Part shown: positions 10,199 through 21,031 of the stretch, piece by piece | Numbering within the stretch: the first letter of the stretch is position 1 | Layout of the letters: each line of letters begins with the position of its first letter | The notes under the pieces: generated by a model | Told to the model about the DNA's origin: nothing | What the model saw: only the letters and a program-made list of their open reading frames with translations | Database searches by the model: none | Position numbers and translations under genes: made by a program | Assembly: GCF_000474215.1 (NCBI RefSeq) | Contig: NZ_BAUC01000026.1 | Span: forward strand, 1 to 64,000 | DNA length: 64,000 bases | Reading direction: 5' to 3' | Source: Edwardsiella hoshinae NBRC 105699 = ATCC 33379 | GTDB lineage: Bacteria; Pseudomonadota; Gammaproteobacteria; Enterobacterales; Enterobacteriaceae

Positions 10199-11614
10199 TT
10201 ATCTCGCTAACGGGAGTTCGATGCGGAAGCAGACATCGGCCGCGCTATCCGCCACCAGACGCAAGTCGCCATGCATTCGACGCAGTGAGTCCCGAGCGAT
10301 GCTCAACCCCAGACCACTACCCTTAACGGCGCCCTTACGCTGCTGACTCCCTTGAAAAAAAGGCTCAAAAATCATCGCTTGCTCATCGGCAGGGATCGGC
10401 GTTCCCTGATTCGCGACCTCAATCACTAGGCACGCGCCCTCCCGACGGCTACGCAGCCAAATGGTACCGGATTCCGCGCCATAGTGCACCGCATTGGAGT
10501 AGAGATTCTCCAGTACCCGTTCTAATAACACCGGTTGCGCCAAACAGCGATGCTCGCGCAGATCGCTCTGTGTCTGCATCCCCTTGGCGCGCGCCGGGAG
10601 CCGATGGGCGGCAACGACCCGCTGTACCAACGCGTGCAGATCGAGGGGCGACAGCGTCAGCGCACTGTCGGCCAAATGACGGTTATAGTCGAGCAGTTGC
10701 TCGATCAGCTGCTGCAAATGGCGACTGCTGCTGTCCAAGATGGTCACCACCTCACGCTGATCGGCACTCAGTGGCCCGGCGACCTCATCGGCCAATAATG
10801 CCGTCCCCTCGCGTAGGCTGGCCAGCGGTGTCTTTAATTCATGGGAGAGGTGACGCAAAAACTCGTGGCGCTGCGACTCTAGCCAAGCCAGCCGATCGCT
10901 GAGCCAGAGAATGCGCTGAGCCAGGGTACGGATCTCGCGTGGGCCGCGGAAAGGCGTATCCCGCCCCAAGGTCTCCCCTTCGCCCAGACGGCGGATCATC
11001 CGCTCGACATCCTTCACCGGGCCGATAATCATCCAAGTAAACAGCCCGACCAACAACACGCTGACCAAGAATAGCACCAGCGCCTGCCAGCCGAAGTAAC
11101 GCCCGCGCTCGGCGATTGCCTGTTGCAACTGCTGCCCCCGACTAAACAACACATTGCGTGTCGCTTGTACCATCGTGCCATTGGCTTGCGAGAAGCGAGC
11201 GAGCGCCGCATCGGCCTCCGTCTGCGGCAGGCTATTCACGCACTGCGGCTGAGCCAATTGCGTCAATAGCGCGTCAAGTTGCCGATAGTCGCTCCCATCG
11301 GGCAACAACGCGGCATGCTGCTCCAACAGTTGACGATATTGCGCATGCTGACGCTGATAGAGCGCGGCGAGGCGCGCATCGCCCAACACGCAGTATTGGC
11401 GGTAGCTGCGCTCCATCTCCAGCGCCAGCACCGCCATCGCCTCGCTCCGCCGCGCGTCGCTCAGGGTCGTGTGATTGACATCGGCGGCCTGTGCGCTCAG
11501 GTGGTTTAGACTCTGGTAGGCCTGATAGGCCAGCACCAGCAACGGTAACAACACCAGCAAGAAGGCCAACAGCACTAACTGGCGCAGAGAACGGGGGAAC
11601 AGGGGCCATGACAT
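10199..11614 (-). CDS. glrK: Sensor histidine kinase GlrK (QseE)
   Basis: A 471-residue membrane sensor kinase pairing with GlrR. Two membrane helices at about 10-31 and 173-196 bracket a periplasmic helical sensor of about 140 residues. A HAMP-like linker follows (GPVKDVERMIRRLGEGE), then the H-box LSHELKTPLASL with phospho-accepting His258, an N-box (LENLYSNAVHYG), and ATP-lid glycines (KGSGLGLSIARD). Start ATG at 11614 follows GGGAGTG. It leads glrK-qseG-glrR and lies downstream of the glmY-type RNA with a terminator in between. It responds to envelope or amino-sugar related cues in E. coli; the signal here is not visible from sequence. Confidence 0.96.
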   Translation of the reverse strand: MSWPLFPRSLRQLVLLAFLLVLLPLLVLAYQAYQSLNHLSAQAADVNHTTLSDARRSEAMAVLALEMERSYRQYCVLGDARLAALYQRQHAQYRQLLEQHAALLPDGSDYRQLDALLTQLAQPQCVNSLPQTEADAALARFSQANGTMVQATRNVLFSRGQQLQQAIAERGRYFGWQALVLFLVSVLLVGLFTWMIIGPVKDVERMIRRLGEGETLGRDTPFRGPREIRTLAQRILWLSDRLAWLESQRHEFLRHLSHELKTPLASLREGTALLADEVAGPLSADQREVVTILDSSSRHLQQLIEQLLDYNRHLADSALTLSPLDLHALVQRVVAAHRLPARAKGMQTQSDLREHRCLAQPVLLERVLENLYSNAVHYGAESGTIWLRSRREGACLVIEVANQGTPIPADEQAMIFEPFFQGSQQRKGAVKGSGLGLSIARDSLRRMHGDLRLVADSAADVCFRIELPLAR

Positions 11615-11677
11615 GCGACATCACTCCCGGCGGTAACGCACTAAACGGGTCGCCACATGCTACCCGAGCGCCCAGAA

Positions 11678-11939
11678 TGAGAAAAGCCCGACGGCGCGAA
11701 GCCGGCGGGCCTAATGATATGCCGCCGAGGGTCAACCCGGCGTGCGGCCTGCGCTAGCTCTCAGCACAGGATAAGAATAGGTGGCGCCTCACTCAACGTG
11801 TCGTCCTGTGCCTGATAAAGCGCCGAAGCGACTGTTATCGATATTCCCGGACGGTAGGCACCGTGCTAATGGCGTCATTCGAGGTTTTATGGAGCCGGCC
11901 ATCAAGGCGCTGACATAAAGAGTTGAATGAGCAACCACT
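11678..11939 (-). ncRNA. glmY: GlmY-type regulatory small RNA
   Basis: In E. coli the small RNA GlmY lies exactly here, between purL and glrK, reading the same way. The minus strand from 11939 opens AGTGGTTGCTCATTCAAC followed by TTTATGTCAGCGCC, matching the GlmY/GlmZ 5' hairpin. Further on, CGAATGACGCC, GGTGCCTACCGTCC and ACGTTGAGTGAGGC match the GlmZ sequence as I remember it. A hairpin with T-run at 11680-11710 gives the likely 3' end, so the primary transcript would be about 260 nt, longer than E. coli GlmY (184) or GlmZ (207). GlmY protects GlmZ from RapZ/RNase E cleavage, raising GlmS. A sigma-70-like -10 (TGTAAC, 11946-11951) is visible; a clean sigma-54 site is not. Exact ends are uncertain. 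Confidence 0.75.
11680..11710 (-). terminator. Terminator of the glmY-type RNA
   Basis: Stem 11686-11695 with 11701-11710 (nine pairs, one mismatch), loop GCGAA, followed on the minus strand by TTTTCTCATTCT. It lies between the small RNA and glrK, so glrK transcription needs read-through or its own promoter. Confidence 0.75.
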
Positions 11940-12017
11940 AATATGGTTACACAACTGCCGATAAATAAAAAGTAGCAGCGTTTAATATTCTGTAATATTA
12001 GGAGCAATCTGGTCGAA

Positions 12018-12078
12018 GCGCCAGTCGATCACCGCCGACTGGCGCACCGCGCGGCCAGCGCCGAAACGCCGGCCGCGC
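12018..12078. repeat. Two stem-loops after purL
   Basis: Two GC-rich inverted repeats follow the purL stop: GCGCCAGTCG pairing with CGACTGGCGC at about 12019-12046, and GCGCGGCC pairing with GGCCGCGC at about 12049-12078. Neither has a T-run. They may protect the purL 3' end or act as Rho-linked ends. Confidence 0.5.
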
Positions 12079-12086
12079 TAGCCGGC

Positions 12087-15000
12087 TCAGCCCAGCGCCC
12101 GACGCGCGTTGCGGAACAGGCGTAACCACGGGCCATCCTCGCCCCACTCGGCCGGATGCCAGGAGTTGCTCACACTGCGGAATACGCGCTCCGGATGCGG
12201 CATCATCACCGTCGCTCGCCCGTCCTGGCTGCTCAAGGCGGTAATGCCATTCGGCGAACCATTCGGGTTAGCCGGATAACGTTCGGTCACCTGGGCGAAG
12301 TTATCGACATAGCGCAGCGCGACCAATCCCTGCTGCTCCAAGGCCGCCAGATGCGCCGTATCGCGGACCTCGACCCGCCCTTCGCCATGCGACACCGCGA
12401 TAGGCAGGCGCGACCCGCTCATTCCCTGTAGGAACAGGGAGGGACTATCGCTGACCTCGACCAGACTGAAACGCGCCTCGAAGCGTTCGGAGACGTTGCG
12501 CACGAAACGCGGCCACAACTCGGCCCCTGGGATCAGCGAGCGTAGGTTAGACATCATCTGGCAACCATTGCATACCCCCAGCGCCAGCGTTTCTGGCCGT
12601 TGGAAGAAGGCGGCAAACTGGTCACGGGCTCGCGCGTTAAATAGGATCGACTTGGCCCAGCCCTCGCCGGCCCCCAACACGTCGCCGTAGGAGAAGCCAC
12701 CGCAAGCCACCAGCGCCTGGAACTGATCCAGGGTGAGGCGGCCAGCGAGGATGTCACTCATATGCACATCCTGCGCCTCGAAGCCTGCGCGGTGGAAAGC
12801 GGCCGCCATCTCGACGTGCGAGTTTACCCCCTGTTCTCGCAGCACCGCCAAGCGCGGACGCGCGCCACGAGCGATAAAGGGAGCCGCAATGTCCTCCTGC
12901 GGATCGAAACTCAGCGCCACGTTTAGCCCCGGGTCCTCCTCCAGCAGTTTGCCTTGGTGTTCTTGATCGGCACACTGTGGGTTATCGCGCAGGCGTTGCA
13001 TCTGCCAGGTGGTCTCGGCCCACCAGGCGCGCAGGGTAGAGCGCTTCTCGTCGTATACACTATGCGCGCCGCGACGGATATGCAGCCGATCGCCCGGCAT
13101 CGCCTGACCTATCTCGTGGCTAATCGCCGCCAGACCGTGCTCGGCCAAGACGGCTTGCACCGCCGCCAGCTCGGTCTGCGCCACCTGGATCACCGCCCCC
13201 AGCTCTTCGCTAAACAGCACCGCCAGCGTATCCTCCCCCAACGCGGCGATGTCGATATCCAGCGCGCAGTGACCGGCAAAGGCCATCTCGGCCAGGGTCA
13301 CCAACAGCCCTCCATCGCCGCGATCGTGATAAGCCAACAGCAGCCCCTGCGCCACCAACTGCTGCATGGCGGCGAAGAAGGCGCCTAACTGGGCGGCGTC
13401 GCGGACATCGGCCGGGACATCCCCCAGTTGGCGATACACCTGAGCCAGCGCGCTGGCACCTAGCGCATTGCGCCCGGCGCCGAGATCGATCAGTAGCAGC
13501 GCGTTCGGCTGCGCGCAGCGCAGCTGGGGAGTCAGGGTCCGGCGTACATCCTCTACCCGCGCAAACGCCGTGATCACCAGCGACAGCGGCGCCGTCATCT
13601 CGCGCTCCTCGCCATCCTGCTGCCAACGGGTCTTCATCGACATCGAGTCTTTACCCACCGGAATGGTCAGACCCAGCGCCGGACACAGCTCTTCGCCCAC
13701 CGCCTTGACCGCCTGATACAGGCCGGCATCCTCGCCGGGATGCCCCGCCGCCGCCATCCAGTTGGCGGAGAGTTTGACGCGTTTGATATCGCCGATGTGG
13801 CAGGCCGCCAGGTTGGTCAGTGCCTCCCCCACCGCCAGACGCGCCGAAGCAGCGAAGTCGAGCAACGCCACTGGGGCGCGTTCGCCCAACGCCATCGCCT
13901 CGCCATAGTAGCTATCCAGGCTGGCGCAGGTAACCGCGCAGTCGGCCACCGGTACCTGCCAGGGGCCGACCATCTGGTCACGCGCCACCATGCCGGTCAC
14001 GCTGCGATCGCCGATGGTGATCAGGAAGGTTTTCTCCGCCACCGCCGGCAGATGCAATACCCGGCGCACCGCCTCATCAAGCTCGATGGCCGTGCGCTCC
14101 AAGGCATTAGCCGGCGCACGCAAGGTGTCGACCCGGCGTGTCATCTTCGGTGTCTTGCCCAACAGCACGTCGAGCGGCATATCGATTGGCCGGTTGGCGA
14201 AGTGGCGATCATTTAAGGTGAGGTGACGCGCCTCTGTCGCCTCGCCGATCACCGCATAGGGCGCACGCTCACGCTCGCAGATGGCGGCAAAACGCGGCAG
14301 ATCCTGCGCCGCCACCGCCAAGACATAACGCTCCTGTGATTCGTTACACCACAGCGCCAGCGGACTCATGCCCGCCTCATCGTTGGGAATATCTCGCAGC
14401 TCGAAGCGCCCACCGCGCCCACCGTCGCTCACCAACTCCGGCATGGCATTGGACAGGCCACCTGCGCCTACGTCATGGATAAAGCGGATCGGATTGGCCT
14501 CACCCAACTGCCAGCAGCGATCGATCACCTCCTGACAGCGCCGCTCCATCTCCGGGTTATCGCGCTGCACCGACGCGAAGTCGAGATCGGCGTCGGACTG
14601 CCCGGAGGTCATCGACGAGGCGGCGCCGCCGCCCAGGCCGATATTCATCGCTGGCCCGCCCAGCACGATCAGTTGGTCGCCGACGGCGATCTCCCCTTTC
14701 TGGACGTGTTCGGCGCGAATATTACCAAGACCGCCGGCCAACATGATCGGCTTGTGATAGCCGCGTAGCTCTACGCCGTTATGGCTGGCGACGCGCTCCT
14801 CGTAGGTGCGGAAATAGCCCAGTAACGCTGGACGGCCGAACTCGTTGTTGAACGCCGCCCCGCCCAGCGGGCCGTCGGTCATGATATTCAGCGCGCTGAC
14901 GATGCGCGACGGACGGCCAAAATCCTGCTCCCAAGGCTGTTCGAAACCGGGAATACGCAAGTTGGAAACGGCGAAACCGACCAGCGCGGCCTTAGGCTTG

Positions 15001-15974
15001 GCCCCCCGTCCCGTCGCGCCTTCATCACGGATCTCCCCGCCGGAACCCGTGGCCGCGCCGGGCCAAGGCGAGATCGCCGTCGGGTGGTTATGGGTCTCCA
15101 CTTTCATCAGGATGTGGGCCGGCTCTTGGTGGAAGCCATAACATCCGCTCTCGCCATCGGCAAAGAAACGCCCTACCGCCGAGCCCTCCATCACCGCCGC
15201 GTTGTCCTTATAGGCCGACAACACATGATCCGGCGTCTGTTGATAGGTGTTTTTAATCATCTGGAACAGCGATTTCGGCTGGCTCTGGCCATCGATCACC
15301 CAATCGGCGTTGAAGATCTTGTGACGGCAGTGTTCAGAGTTGGCCTGGGTGAACATGTACAGTTCAACATCACTCGGATTGCGCTCCAGGCGGGTGAACG
15401 CCGCCAGCAGGTAGTCCATCTCATCCTGCGCCAACGCCAGCCCCAGACGCTGATTGGCCTCCTCCAGCGCGGTGCGGCCACCATGCAGGATATCGATATG
15501 CTGCACCGGCTGCGGCTCATGCTGGGTAAATAATTGCTGCGCCTGATCCAGGCGGGTGAAGACACACTCCATCATGCGGTCATGCAACAGATCCTGTAAC
15601 GTCTGCCATTGCGCGTCGCTGAGGGGCTCACTCGTAATGTAGTAGGCTAGCCCTCGCTCCAGACGGCGCACCTGTTGTAGTCCGCAGTGGTGAGCGATAT
15701 CGGTCGCCTTGGAAGACCAAGGCGAAAGGGTGCCCGGACGCGGGGTAACCAGCAACAGGCGCCCCGACAGCGCATGCGTGGCTTGCGACGGCCCATAGGT
15801 CAGCAGTTGTTGCAGAATGGCGGATGCCGCGGCGTCCAACGGCGCGCTGACATCGGCAAAGTGCATGTACTCAGCATAGATGGCGCTCACCGGCAGGGAA
15901 GCCTCCCGGCAGGCAGAGAGCAGTTGGTTAACACGAAAGGCCGATAAAGCGGGAGAGCCGCGCAGAATTTCCAT
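12087..15974 (-). CDS. purL: Phosphoribosylformylglycinamidine synthase PurL
   Basis: The large single-chain FGAM synthase, step four of purine synthesis, 1295 residues, the same length as E. coli. The N-terminal PurS-like region is followed by a linker, then the ATP-grasp-like AIR-synthase domains ([48 protein letters not shown]). The C-terminal glutamine amidotransferase begins near [13 protein letters not shown] and carries the nucleophile in [12 protein letters not shown] and the His/Glu pair in [10 protein letters not shown]. It is read alone, divergent from mltF. A PurR operator overlaps its promoter (16074-16089), fitting repression by hypoxanthine or guanine. Confidence 0.99.
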   Translation of the reverse strand: MEILRGSPALSAFRVNQLLSACREASLPVSAIYAEYMHFADVSAPLDAAASAILQQLLTYGPSQATHALSGRLLLVTPRPGTLSPWSSKATDIAHHCGLQQVRRLERGLAYYITSEPLSDAQWQTLQDLLHDRMMECVFTRLDQAQQLFTQHEPQPVQHIDILHGGRTALEEANQRLGLALAQDEMDYLLAAFTRLERNPSDVELYMFTQANSEHCRHKIFNADWVIDGQSQPKSLFQMIKNTYQQTPDHVLSAYKDNAAVMEGSAVGRFFADGESGCYGFHQEPAHILMKVETHNHPTAISPWPGAATGSGGEIRDEGATGRGAKPKAALVGFAVSNLRIPGFEQPWEQDFGRPSRIVSALNIMTDGPLGGAAFNNEFGRPALLGYFRTYEERVASHNGVELRGYHKPIMLAGGLGNIRAEHVQKGEIAVGDQLIVLGGPAMNIGLGGGAASSMTSGQSDADLDFASVQRDNPEMERRCQEVIDRCWQLGEANPIRFIHDVGAGGLSNAMPELVSDGGRGGRFELRDIPNDEAGMSPLALWCNESQERYVLAVAAQDLPRFAAICERERAPYAVIGEATEARHLTLNDRHFANRPIDMPLDVLLGKTPKMTRRVDTLRAPANALERTAIELDEAVRRVLHLPAVAEKTFLITIGDRSVTGMVARDQMVGPWQVPVADCAVTCASLDSYYGEAMALGERAPVALLDFAASARLAVGEALTNLAACHIGDIKRVKLSANWMAAAGHPGEDAGLYQAVKAVGEELCPALGLTIPVGKDSMSMKTRWQQDGEEREMTAPLSLVITAFARVEDVRRTLTPQLRCAQPNALLLIDLGAGRNALGASALAQVYRQLGDVPADVRDAAQLGAFFAAMQQLVAQGLLLAYHDRGDGGLLVTLAEMAFAGHCALDIDIAALGEDTLAVLFSEELGAVIQVAQTELAAVQAVLAEHGLAAISHEIGQAMPGDRLHIRRGAHSVYDEKRSTLRAWWAETTWQMQRLRDNPQCADQEHQGKLLEEDPGLNVALSFDPQEDIAAPFIARGARPRLAVLREQGVNSHVEMAAAFHRAGFEAQDVHMSDILAGRLTLDQFQALVACGGFSYGDVLGAGEGWAKSILFNARARDQFAAFFQRPETLALGVCNGCQMMSNLRSLIPGAELWPRFVRNVSERFEARFSLVEVSDSPSLFLQGMSGSRLPIAVSHGEGRVEVRDTAHLAALEQQGLVALRYVDNFAQVTERYPANPNGSPNGITALSSQDGRATVMMPHPERVFRSVSNSWHPAEWGEDGPWLRLFRNARRALG

Positions 15975-16050
15975 GATGATTTAATTCTCTCGTCTGCGAG
16001 GAAGCTGTTTACAGCCGCCTCAATGGGCGAAACAGGGGGAAACCGGCGCC

Positions 16051-16089
16051 ATTATAGAGAATCTCCCGCGCCGACGAAACCGTTTGCGT
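16051..16089 (-). promoter_or_regulatory. purL promoter with PurR operator
   Basis: ACGAAACCGTTTGCGT at 16074-16089 matches the PurR consensus ACGCAAACGTTTGCGT at 14 of 16 positions. A perfect -10 element TATAAT is on the minus strand at 16051-16056, and the operator falls over the expected -35 region 17-18 bases upstream. The site is about 100 bases before the purL start. Confidence 0.85.
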
Positions 16090-16256
16090 AGCCTTTCTTG
16101 TAAATCGCGCCCGCCGCTTATTTATTGACCCAAAATGCGGTTAAAGTTGCACACTGGCGTTTTGTTAAGCAAAATGCGCCTGTTTTTTTGGTTTGACCTT
16201 TATTCCACGTTTAACACCAGCACTCGCATCCCGCTAGACCGTCATGGGATAACTAT

Positions 16257-17723
16257 TTGAAACGTATAAAATATAATTATTACCTTATCGGTATTGTCTG
16301 CGCGCTTTTAGCGTTAGCCCTGTGGCCCAACATTCCGTGGCGCAGCGGCAATGAAAACCAGCTACAGCAGGTTCTCGATCGCGGCGAGCTGCGCGTCAGC
16401 ACCATCATCTCTCCGCTCAGTTACCAGCGCGAAGGCAACACGCTCTCCGGGTTGGATTATGAGCTGGCTAAACGCTTCGCCGACTATTTGGGGGTGAAGC
16501 TGCGCGTAACTGTGCGTCCGGCCCTGCCGAAGCTGTTCGATGATCTGGATGGCAATGATGCCGATCTGATCGCCGCCGGGTTGCTCTACAACAGTGAACG
16601 CCTACAGCATTACCGCACCGGGCCGACCTACTATTCTGTCTCGCAGCAGTTGGTGTATCGCCAGGGGAAGGTGCGTCCGCGTAACCTCGGCGAGCTGAAT
16701 GGCACCCTCAAGGTTCAATCCGGTTCGGCGCATATCACCACCCTGAACCACTATCGCCAGGCGAAGTATCCTCAGTTACAGTGGCAGCATAGCGAGCGCC
16801 TCTCGGCCAATGATCTGCTCAAGCAGGTGGCCGACGGTAAGCTGGACTATACGGTGGCCGACTCGATGGTGATCGCGCTGTTCCAGCGTATCCATCCCCA
16901 AGTGGCTGTGGCTTTCGATATCAGCGATGAAGAGCCGGTGATGTGGTATCTCAAACGTAACGACGATGACAGTCTGTATGCGGCGATGCTCGACTTCTTT
17001 AGCCAGAGTGCCGAAGACGGTACCTTGGCGCGCCTAGAGGAGAAGTATATCGGCCATGTCGGTAGCTTCGACTATGTGGATACCCGCACCTTCCTCGCCG
17101 CCATCGACAACGTGTTACCGACCTTGCAGGAGTTCTTCACCCAGCATGCGCGCAAAATGGACTGGCGCCTGTTGGCAGCCGTTTCTTATCAGGAGTCGCA
17201 TTGGAATCCGCAGGCGACATCGCCGACCGGGGTGCGCGGCCTGATGATGCTGACGCGGGCTACCGCCGAAGGGTTGGGAGTCAAGGATCGCCTCGACCCC
17301 GAGGAGAGCATCGCCGGTGGTTCGCTCTACCTGGAGCGCCTGATGGCCAAGCTACCAGAGAGTATTCCTGAGGATGAGCGGATCTGGTTTGCCCTGGCCG
17401 CCTATAACATGGGCTACGGCCATATGTTGGATGTTCGCCAATTGACCCAGCAGCAAGGCGGCGATCCTGACAGTTGGGCTGACGTAAAACAACGTTTGCC
17501 GCTGTTGAGCCAGAGGAAATACTACCAGCGGCTCAACTATGGCTATGCCCGCGGCCACGAGGCTTATCAGTATGTGGAGAATATCCGCCGCTATACCGTG
17601 AGCCTGCGCGGCTATCTGCAAGAAAAGGAAAAACGCGAGGCGGCCGAGGCCACCCGCCTAGCGCTGCTGGCGCAACGCACTGGCTCCGCGCTACCGCTCA
17701 GCCTCGGTCGTCTCACGCTGTAA
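16257..17723 (+). CDS. mltF: Membrane-bound lytic transglycosylase MltF
   Basis: A 488-residue murein hydrolase that cleaves peptidoglycan glycan strands to 1,6-anhydro ends. A short positively charged N-terminus and one hydrophobic segment (about 7-25) anchor or export it. Residues 40-265 form a solute-binding-protein-like (SBP type 3) regulatory domain ([15 protein letters not shown]). The C-terminal SLT domain has catalytic Glu313 in [25 protein letters not shown] and the later AAYNMGYGH. The start is TTG at 16257: [14 protein letters not shown] then aligns with E. coli MltF residue for residue, and no ATG fits. It is divergent from purL as in E. coli and convergent with tadA, ending 7 bases apart. 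Confidence 0.96.
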   Translation: MKRIKYNYYLIGIVCALLALALWPNIPWRSGNENQLQQVLDRGELRVSTIISPLSYQREGNTLSGLDYELAKRFADYLGVKLRVTVRPALPKLFDDLDGNDADLIAAGLLYNSERLQHYRTGPTYYSVSQQLVYRQGKVRPRNLGELNGTLKVQSGSAHITTLNHYRQAKYPQLQWQHSERLSANDLLKQVADGKLDYTVADSMVIALFQRIHPQVAVAFDISDEEPVMWYLKRNDDDSLYAAMLDFFSQSAEDGTLARLEEKYIGHVGSFDYVDTRTFLAAIDNVLPTLQEFFTQHARKMDWRLLAAVSYQESHWNPQATSPTGVRGLMMLTRATAEGLGVKDRLDPEESIAGGSLYLERLMAKLPESIPEDERIWFALAAYNMGYGHMLDVRQLTQQQGGDPDSWADVKQRLPLLSQRKYYQRLNYGYARGHEAYQYVENIRRYTVSLRGYLQEKEKREAAEATRLALLAQRTGSALPLSLGRLTL

Positions 17724-17730
17724 CCTCCCG

Positions 17731-18300
<570 letters not shown>

Positions 18301-18351
18301 TTAGCGCTATTTTAATTTTGCTGGCTTAGCAGCAGACGGTGGAAACTATGC

Positions 18352-18368
18352 CAGCATATTATATGCTG
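18352..18368. promoter_or_regulatory. 17-bp palindrome upstream of pspE
   Basis: CAGCATAT, one central T, then ATATGCTG: a perfect two-fold symmetric site about 90 bases before the pspE start and about 100 bases before tadA on the other strand. It has the size and symmetry of a dimeric repressor site. I cannot name the regulator. Confidence 0.4.
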
Positions 18369-18457
18369 CCTATGGCTCGGCGGATGATGCCGCGCCATGC
18401 AAGACGATGCATCGCTCCATCGTCATTCAATTACAATTAATTACCGGAGATAACTGA

Positions 18458-18796
18458 ATGCTTGCACAAATTCGGCGCATGAAACAATCACTATTGCTGG
18501 CTGGCCTACTGACCGCCTCTGCCCCCCTTTGGGCCGCAGAGTACTGGATCGATGTTCGTGTGCCGGAGCAGTACCAGCAAGAGCATGTCAAAGGCGCCCA
18601 CAACATTCCCCTTAACCAGTTGGATCAGCGTATTGCCAGCCTGACGCAAGATAAAAATGACACGCTCCATCTGTACTGCAACAGCGGGCATCAGTCCGGT
18701 CTGGCACAACAGCGCCTGCAAGCCATGGGTTACCAGCACGCCATCAATGAAGGCGGCTTGAAGCAGGTGGCGAAAAGCCAAGAGATGGTAAAATAA
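18458..18796 (+). CDS. pspE: Periplasmic rhodanese PspE
   Basis: A 112-residue exported single-domain thiosulfate sulfurtransferase. The signal peptide runs to about residue 26 (LLLAGLLTASAPLWAAEY). The rhodanese features are YWIDVRVPEQYQQEHVKGAHNIP and the active-site loop YCNSGHQSG with catalytic Cys74. Start at 18458 has GGAG 10 bases upstream; a second ATG at 18479 would give a shorter signal but has no ribosome site. In E. coli pspE ends the phage-shock operon; here it is alone, between tadA and yiaY, with no psp genes, so it is probably regulated differently. In vivo sulfur donor and acceptor are unknown. Confidence 0.9.
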   Translation: MLAQIRRMKQSLLLAGLLTASAPLWAAEYWIDVRVPEQYQQEHVKGAHNIPLNQLDQRIASLTQDKNDTLHLYCNSGHQSGLAQQRLQAMGYQHAINEGGLKQVAKSQEMVK

Positions 18797-19057
18797 TCAC
18801 ATAGCTAACCGACGGTGCACGCCATCATGGCAAACACCGTCTGGCTGGCGTCCCCCCGCCCATCACACGAAGCGCATAACGCCAACCATAATAAAAACAA
18901 ACAAATAATCAATAAGTAATGGCAAGATAATACAAAAGAAATACATTTGTTAGTTACCTAAACATTTAATTTTCATCATTCCGTGCGCAAGATCGCTGTA
19001 ATTCGCCAAGAAAAGGCTATCTTTCATGTTAATTAAATAACACGAAAGGAGTTGTCG

Positions 19058-20209
19058 ATGGCAACCTCAACGTTTTTCATTCCCAGTGTGAACATGATCG
19101 GCAGCGGCTGTTTGAATGAAGCCGTCGCCACGATGAAAGAATATGGCTACCGTCAAGCCTTGATCGTCACCGATAGCGTACTCAATCGCCTCGGCGTCGT
19201 CGGCGAGGTACAAGCCTTGCTGAGCGAGGTCGGTATCCAAAGCGCCGTCTATGACGGCACCCACCCTAATCCCACGACCGAAAACGTGGTCGACGGACTG
19301 GCGTTGCTGCGCGAACGGCAGTGCGATTGTGTGATCTCTTTGGGGGGCGGCTCGCCGCATGACTGCGCCAAGGGGATCGCCCTGGTGGCGACCAACGGCG
19401 GGGATATCCGCGATTACGAAGGGGTGGACCGCTCGCAGCACCCGCAACTGCCGCTGATCGCCATCAACACCACCGCCGGCACCGCCTCTGAAATGACACG
19501 CTTCTGCATCATCACTGACGTGCAGCGCCATATTAAGATGGCCATCGTAGACAAACATGTCACGCCGATCCTCTCGGTCAACGATCCCACCTTGATGCGC
19601 GGCATGCCGAAAGGACTGACTGCTGCCACCGGAATGGATGCCCTGACCCACGCTGTCGAGGCTTATGTCTCAACCGCCGCGACCCCGATCACCGACACTT
19701 GCGCGCTGAAAGCGGTGAGCATGATCAGCGCACACCTACGCAACGCCGTGAATGATGGCGGCGATATGGCGGCACGTGAAGCCATGGCCTATGCTCAATT
19801 CCTCGCCGGCATGGCCTTCAACAATGCCTCGCTGGGCTATGTGCACGCTATGGCCCATCAGTTGGGTGGCTTCTATGATCTGCCGCATGGCGTCTGCAAC
19901 GCGATACTGCTGCCTCATGTCCAGGCGTTTAACGCGCGCGTCTGCGCAGGACGGCTGAAGGATATCGCCGCGGCGATGGGGGTTGAGGTACAAGGAATGA
20001 GCGATGAACAGGGCGCCGATGCCTGCATCGCGGCGATCCGCCGCCTGGCGCAAGATGTCGCGATCCCGGCCGGTCTGGCTGAGTTGAAGGTGCGAGAAGA
20101 AGATCTGGCGACGCTGGCCAACAACGCGTTGAAAGACGCCTGTGGCTTGACCAACCCGATCCAGGCTAGCCAGGCAGAGATTGTGGCGATCTTCCGCGCC
20201 GCGCTGTAA
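19058..20209 (+). CDS. yiaY: Iron-dependent alcohol dehydrogenase YiaY
   Basis: A 383-residue group III (iron-activated) alcohol dehydrogenase, very close to E. coli YiaY (same length) and related to Zymomonas AdhB. NAD-binding motif [14 protein letters not shown] (about 94-107); metal ligands lie in [11 protein letters not shown] and in [20 protein letters not shown], which contains the characteristic family His residues. E. coli YiaY is reported to oxidise L-threonine, and short alcohols are likely substrates too. The ATG at 19058 is preceded by AAAGGAG. It is cytoplasmic. In E. coli this gene lies beside selAB; here it is inserted between tadA/pspE and pgpC, preceded by 260 AT-rich non-coding bases that must hold its promoter. 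Confidence 0.93.
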   Translation: MATSTFFIPSVNMIGSGCLNEAVATMKEYGYRQALIVTDSVLNRLGVVGEVQALLSEVGIQSAVYDGTHPNPTTENVVDGLALLRERQCDCVISLGGGSPHDCAKGIALVATNGGDIRDYEGVDRSQHPQLPLIAINTTAGTASEMTRFCIITDVQRHIKMAIVDKHVTPILSVNDPTLMRGMPKGLTAATGMDALTHAVEAYVSTAATPITDTCALKAVSMISAHLRNAVNDGGDMAAREAMAYAQFLAGMAFNNASLGYVHAMAHQLGGFYDLPHGVCNAILLPHVQAFNARVCAGRLKDIAAAMGVEVQGMSDEQGADACIAAIRRLAQDVAIPAGLAELKVREEDLATLANNALKDACGLTNPIQASQAEIVAIFRAAL

Positions 20210-20248
20210 CGCCAGCCCCGCGTCCCCCGGCAGAGGGGGACGTCCGAC

Positions 20249-20893
20249 TCAAGGCAGCCGCCGCAATGCGCCGTCAGATGCCACCCGATAACGGAATCGG
20301 CAGTGGTGCAATACCGCGTCATCCTGGCGGCTGTCGCTATAACCGCTATACAACTGAAGTGGACGACCTAGTCTCTGCTCCAACAGGCGCACTTTCTCCC
20401 GCCCCAAGCAACGACGCGTCAACGTCCAGCCGCCATAGCAATAACGCATCTGTGAGCCGATCAGCGTCAGCCCCGGTAACAGGCCGCTATCACGGTAGAC
20501 CTGCTCGACCAGTTGTTGGGGTGAACCGGTCAGCAGCCAGACTTGCGTCTCCGGGCAAGCGAGATAATGCGCTAAGCGCGCCAGTACCAAGGGAAAGGGC
20601 TGTAGACGGGGACGAAACGCGACGACGAACGCGGCCTCCAACGCACGCAAGTGTGACTCGCGATGGCCGACGGTGATGCTCCACAGCAACAGGCTGATCG
20701 GCCGCCGAGCCGCCCGACCACCGAGCAACAACCCCACGGCGACCAACGGTAGACACAGTAACACCAGGGGCCAATTGACCGGCAGACGCCACAGTAGGAA
20801 ACGTAAAAAGCAGCCGAACAAATCTTGGCGGTGCAAGGTACCGTCTAAATCGAAAAATACCTGTCGACGTGTCGCAGGATGCCGTGGTGACAT
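20249..20893 (-). CDS. pgpC: Phosphatidylglycerophosphatase C (PgpC/YfhB)
   Basis: A 214-residue HAD-superfamily phosphatase that removes phosphate from phosphatidylglycerophosphate, the last step in phosphatidylglycerol synthesis. HAD motif I is FFDLDGTLHRQD with the two catalytic Asp residues; motif II is LLTGSPQQLV; the late acidic motif is SGYSDSRQDD. A hydrophobic stretch near residues 31-60 anchors it to the inner membrane. Start ATG at 20893 has GAGGAG upstream. It is divergent from yfhH, matching the E. coli order yfhB-yfhH. Confidence 0.92.
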   Translation of the reverse strand: MSPRHPATRRQVFFDLDGTLHRQDLFGCFLRFLLWRLPVNWPLVLLCLPLVAVGLLLGGRAARRPISLLLWSITVGHRESHLRALEAAFVVAFRPRLQPFPLVLARLAHYLACPETQVWLLTGSPQQLVEQVYRDSGLLPGLTLIGSQMRYCYGGWTLTRRCLGREKVRLLEQRLGRPLQLYSGYSDSRQDDAVLHHCRFRYRVASDGALRRLP

Positions 20894-21031
20894 CGCCCGC
20901 CCTCCTCTTCTCCCCCCCACCAAGACGCGCAACCCCGCGCCGCGGTGGTATACGATCACAATAGCCAGCAGAATTTATGCTCAGCGCGTCGACTATGGCA
21001 AACTATCGGCTGGCATGCAAAGGGGATATTT

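Noticed and set aside
11789-12007. 72-codon minus-strand open frame over the glmY region
   Set aside because: It begins upstream of the predicted small RNA start and has no ribosome site; sequence matches GlmY/GlmZ RNA instead.
13740-14216. Open frame antisense to purL
   Set aside because: Inside purL, basic His/Arg-rich translation, no support.
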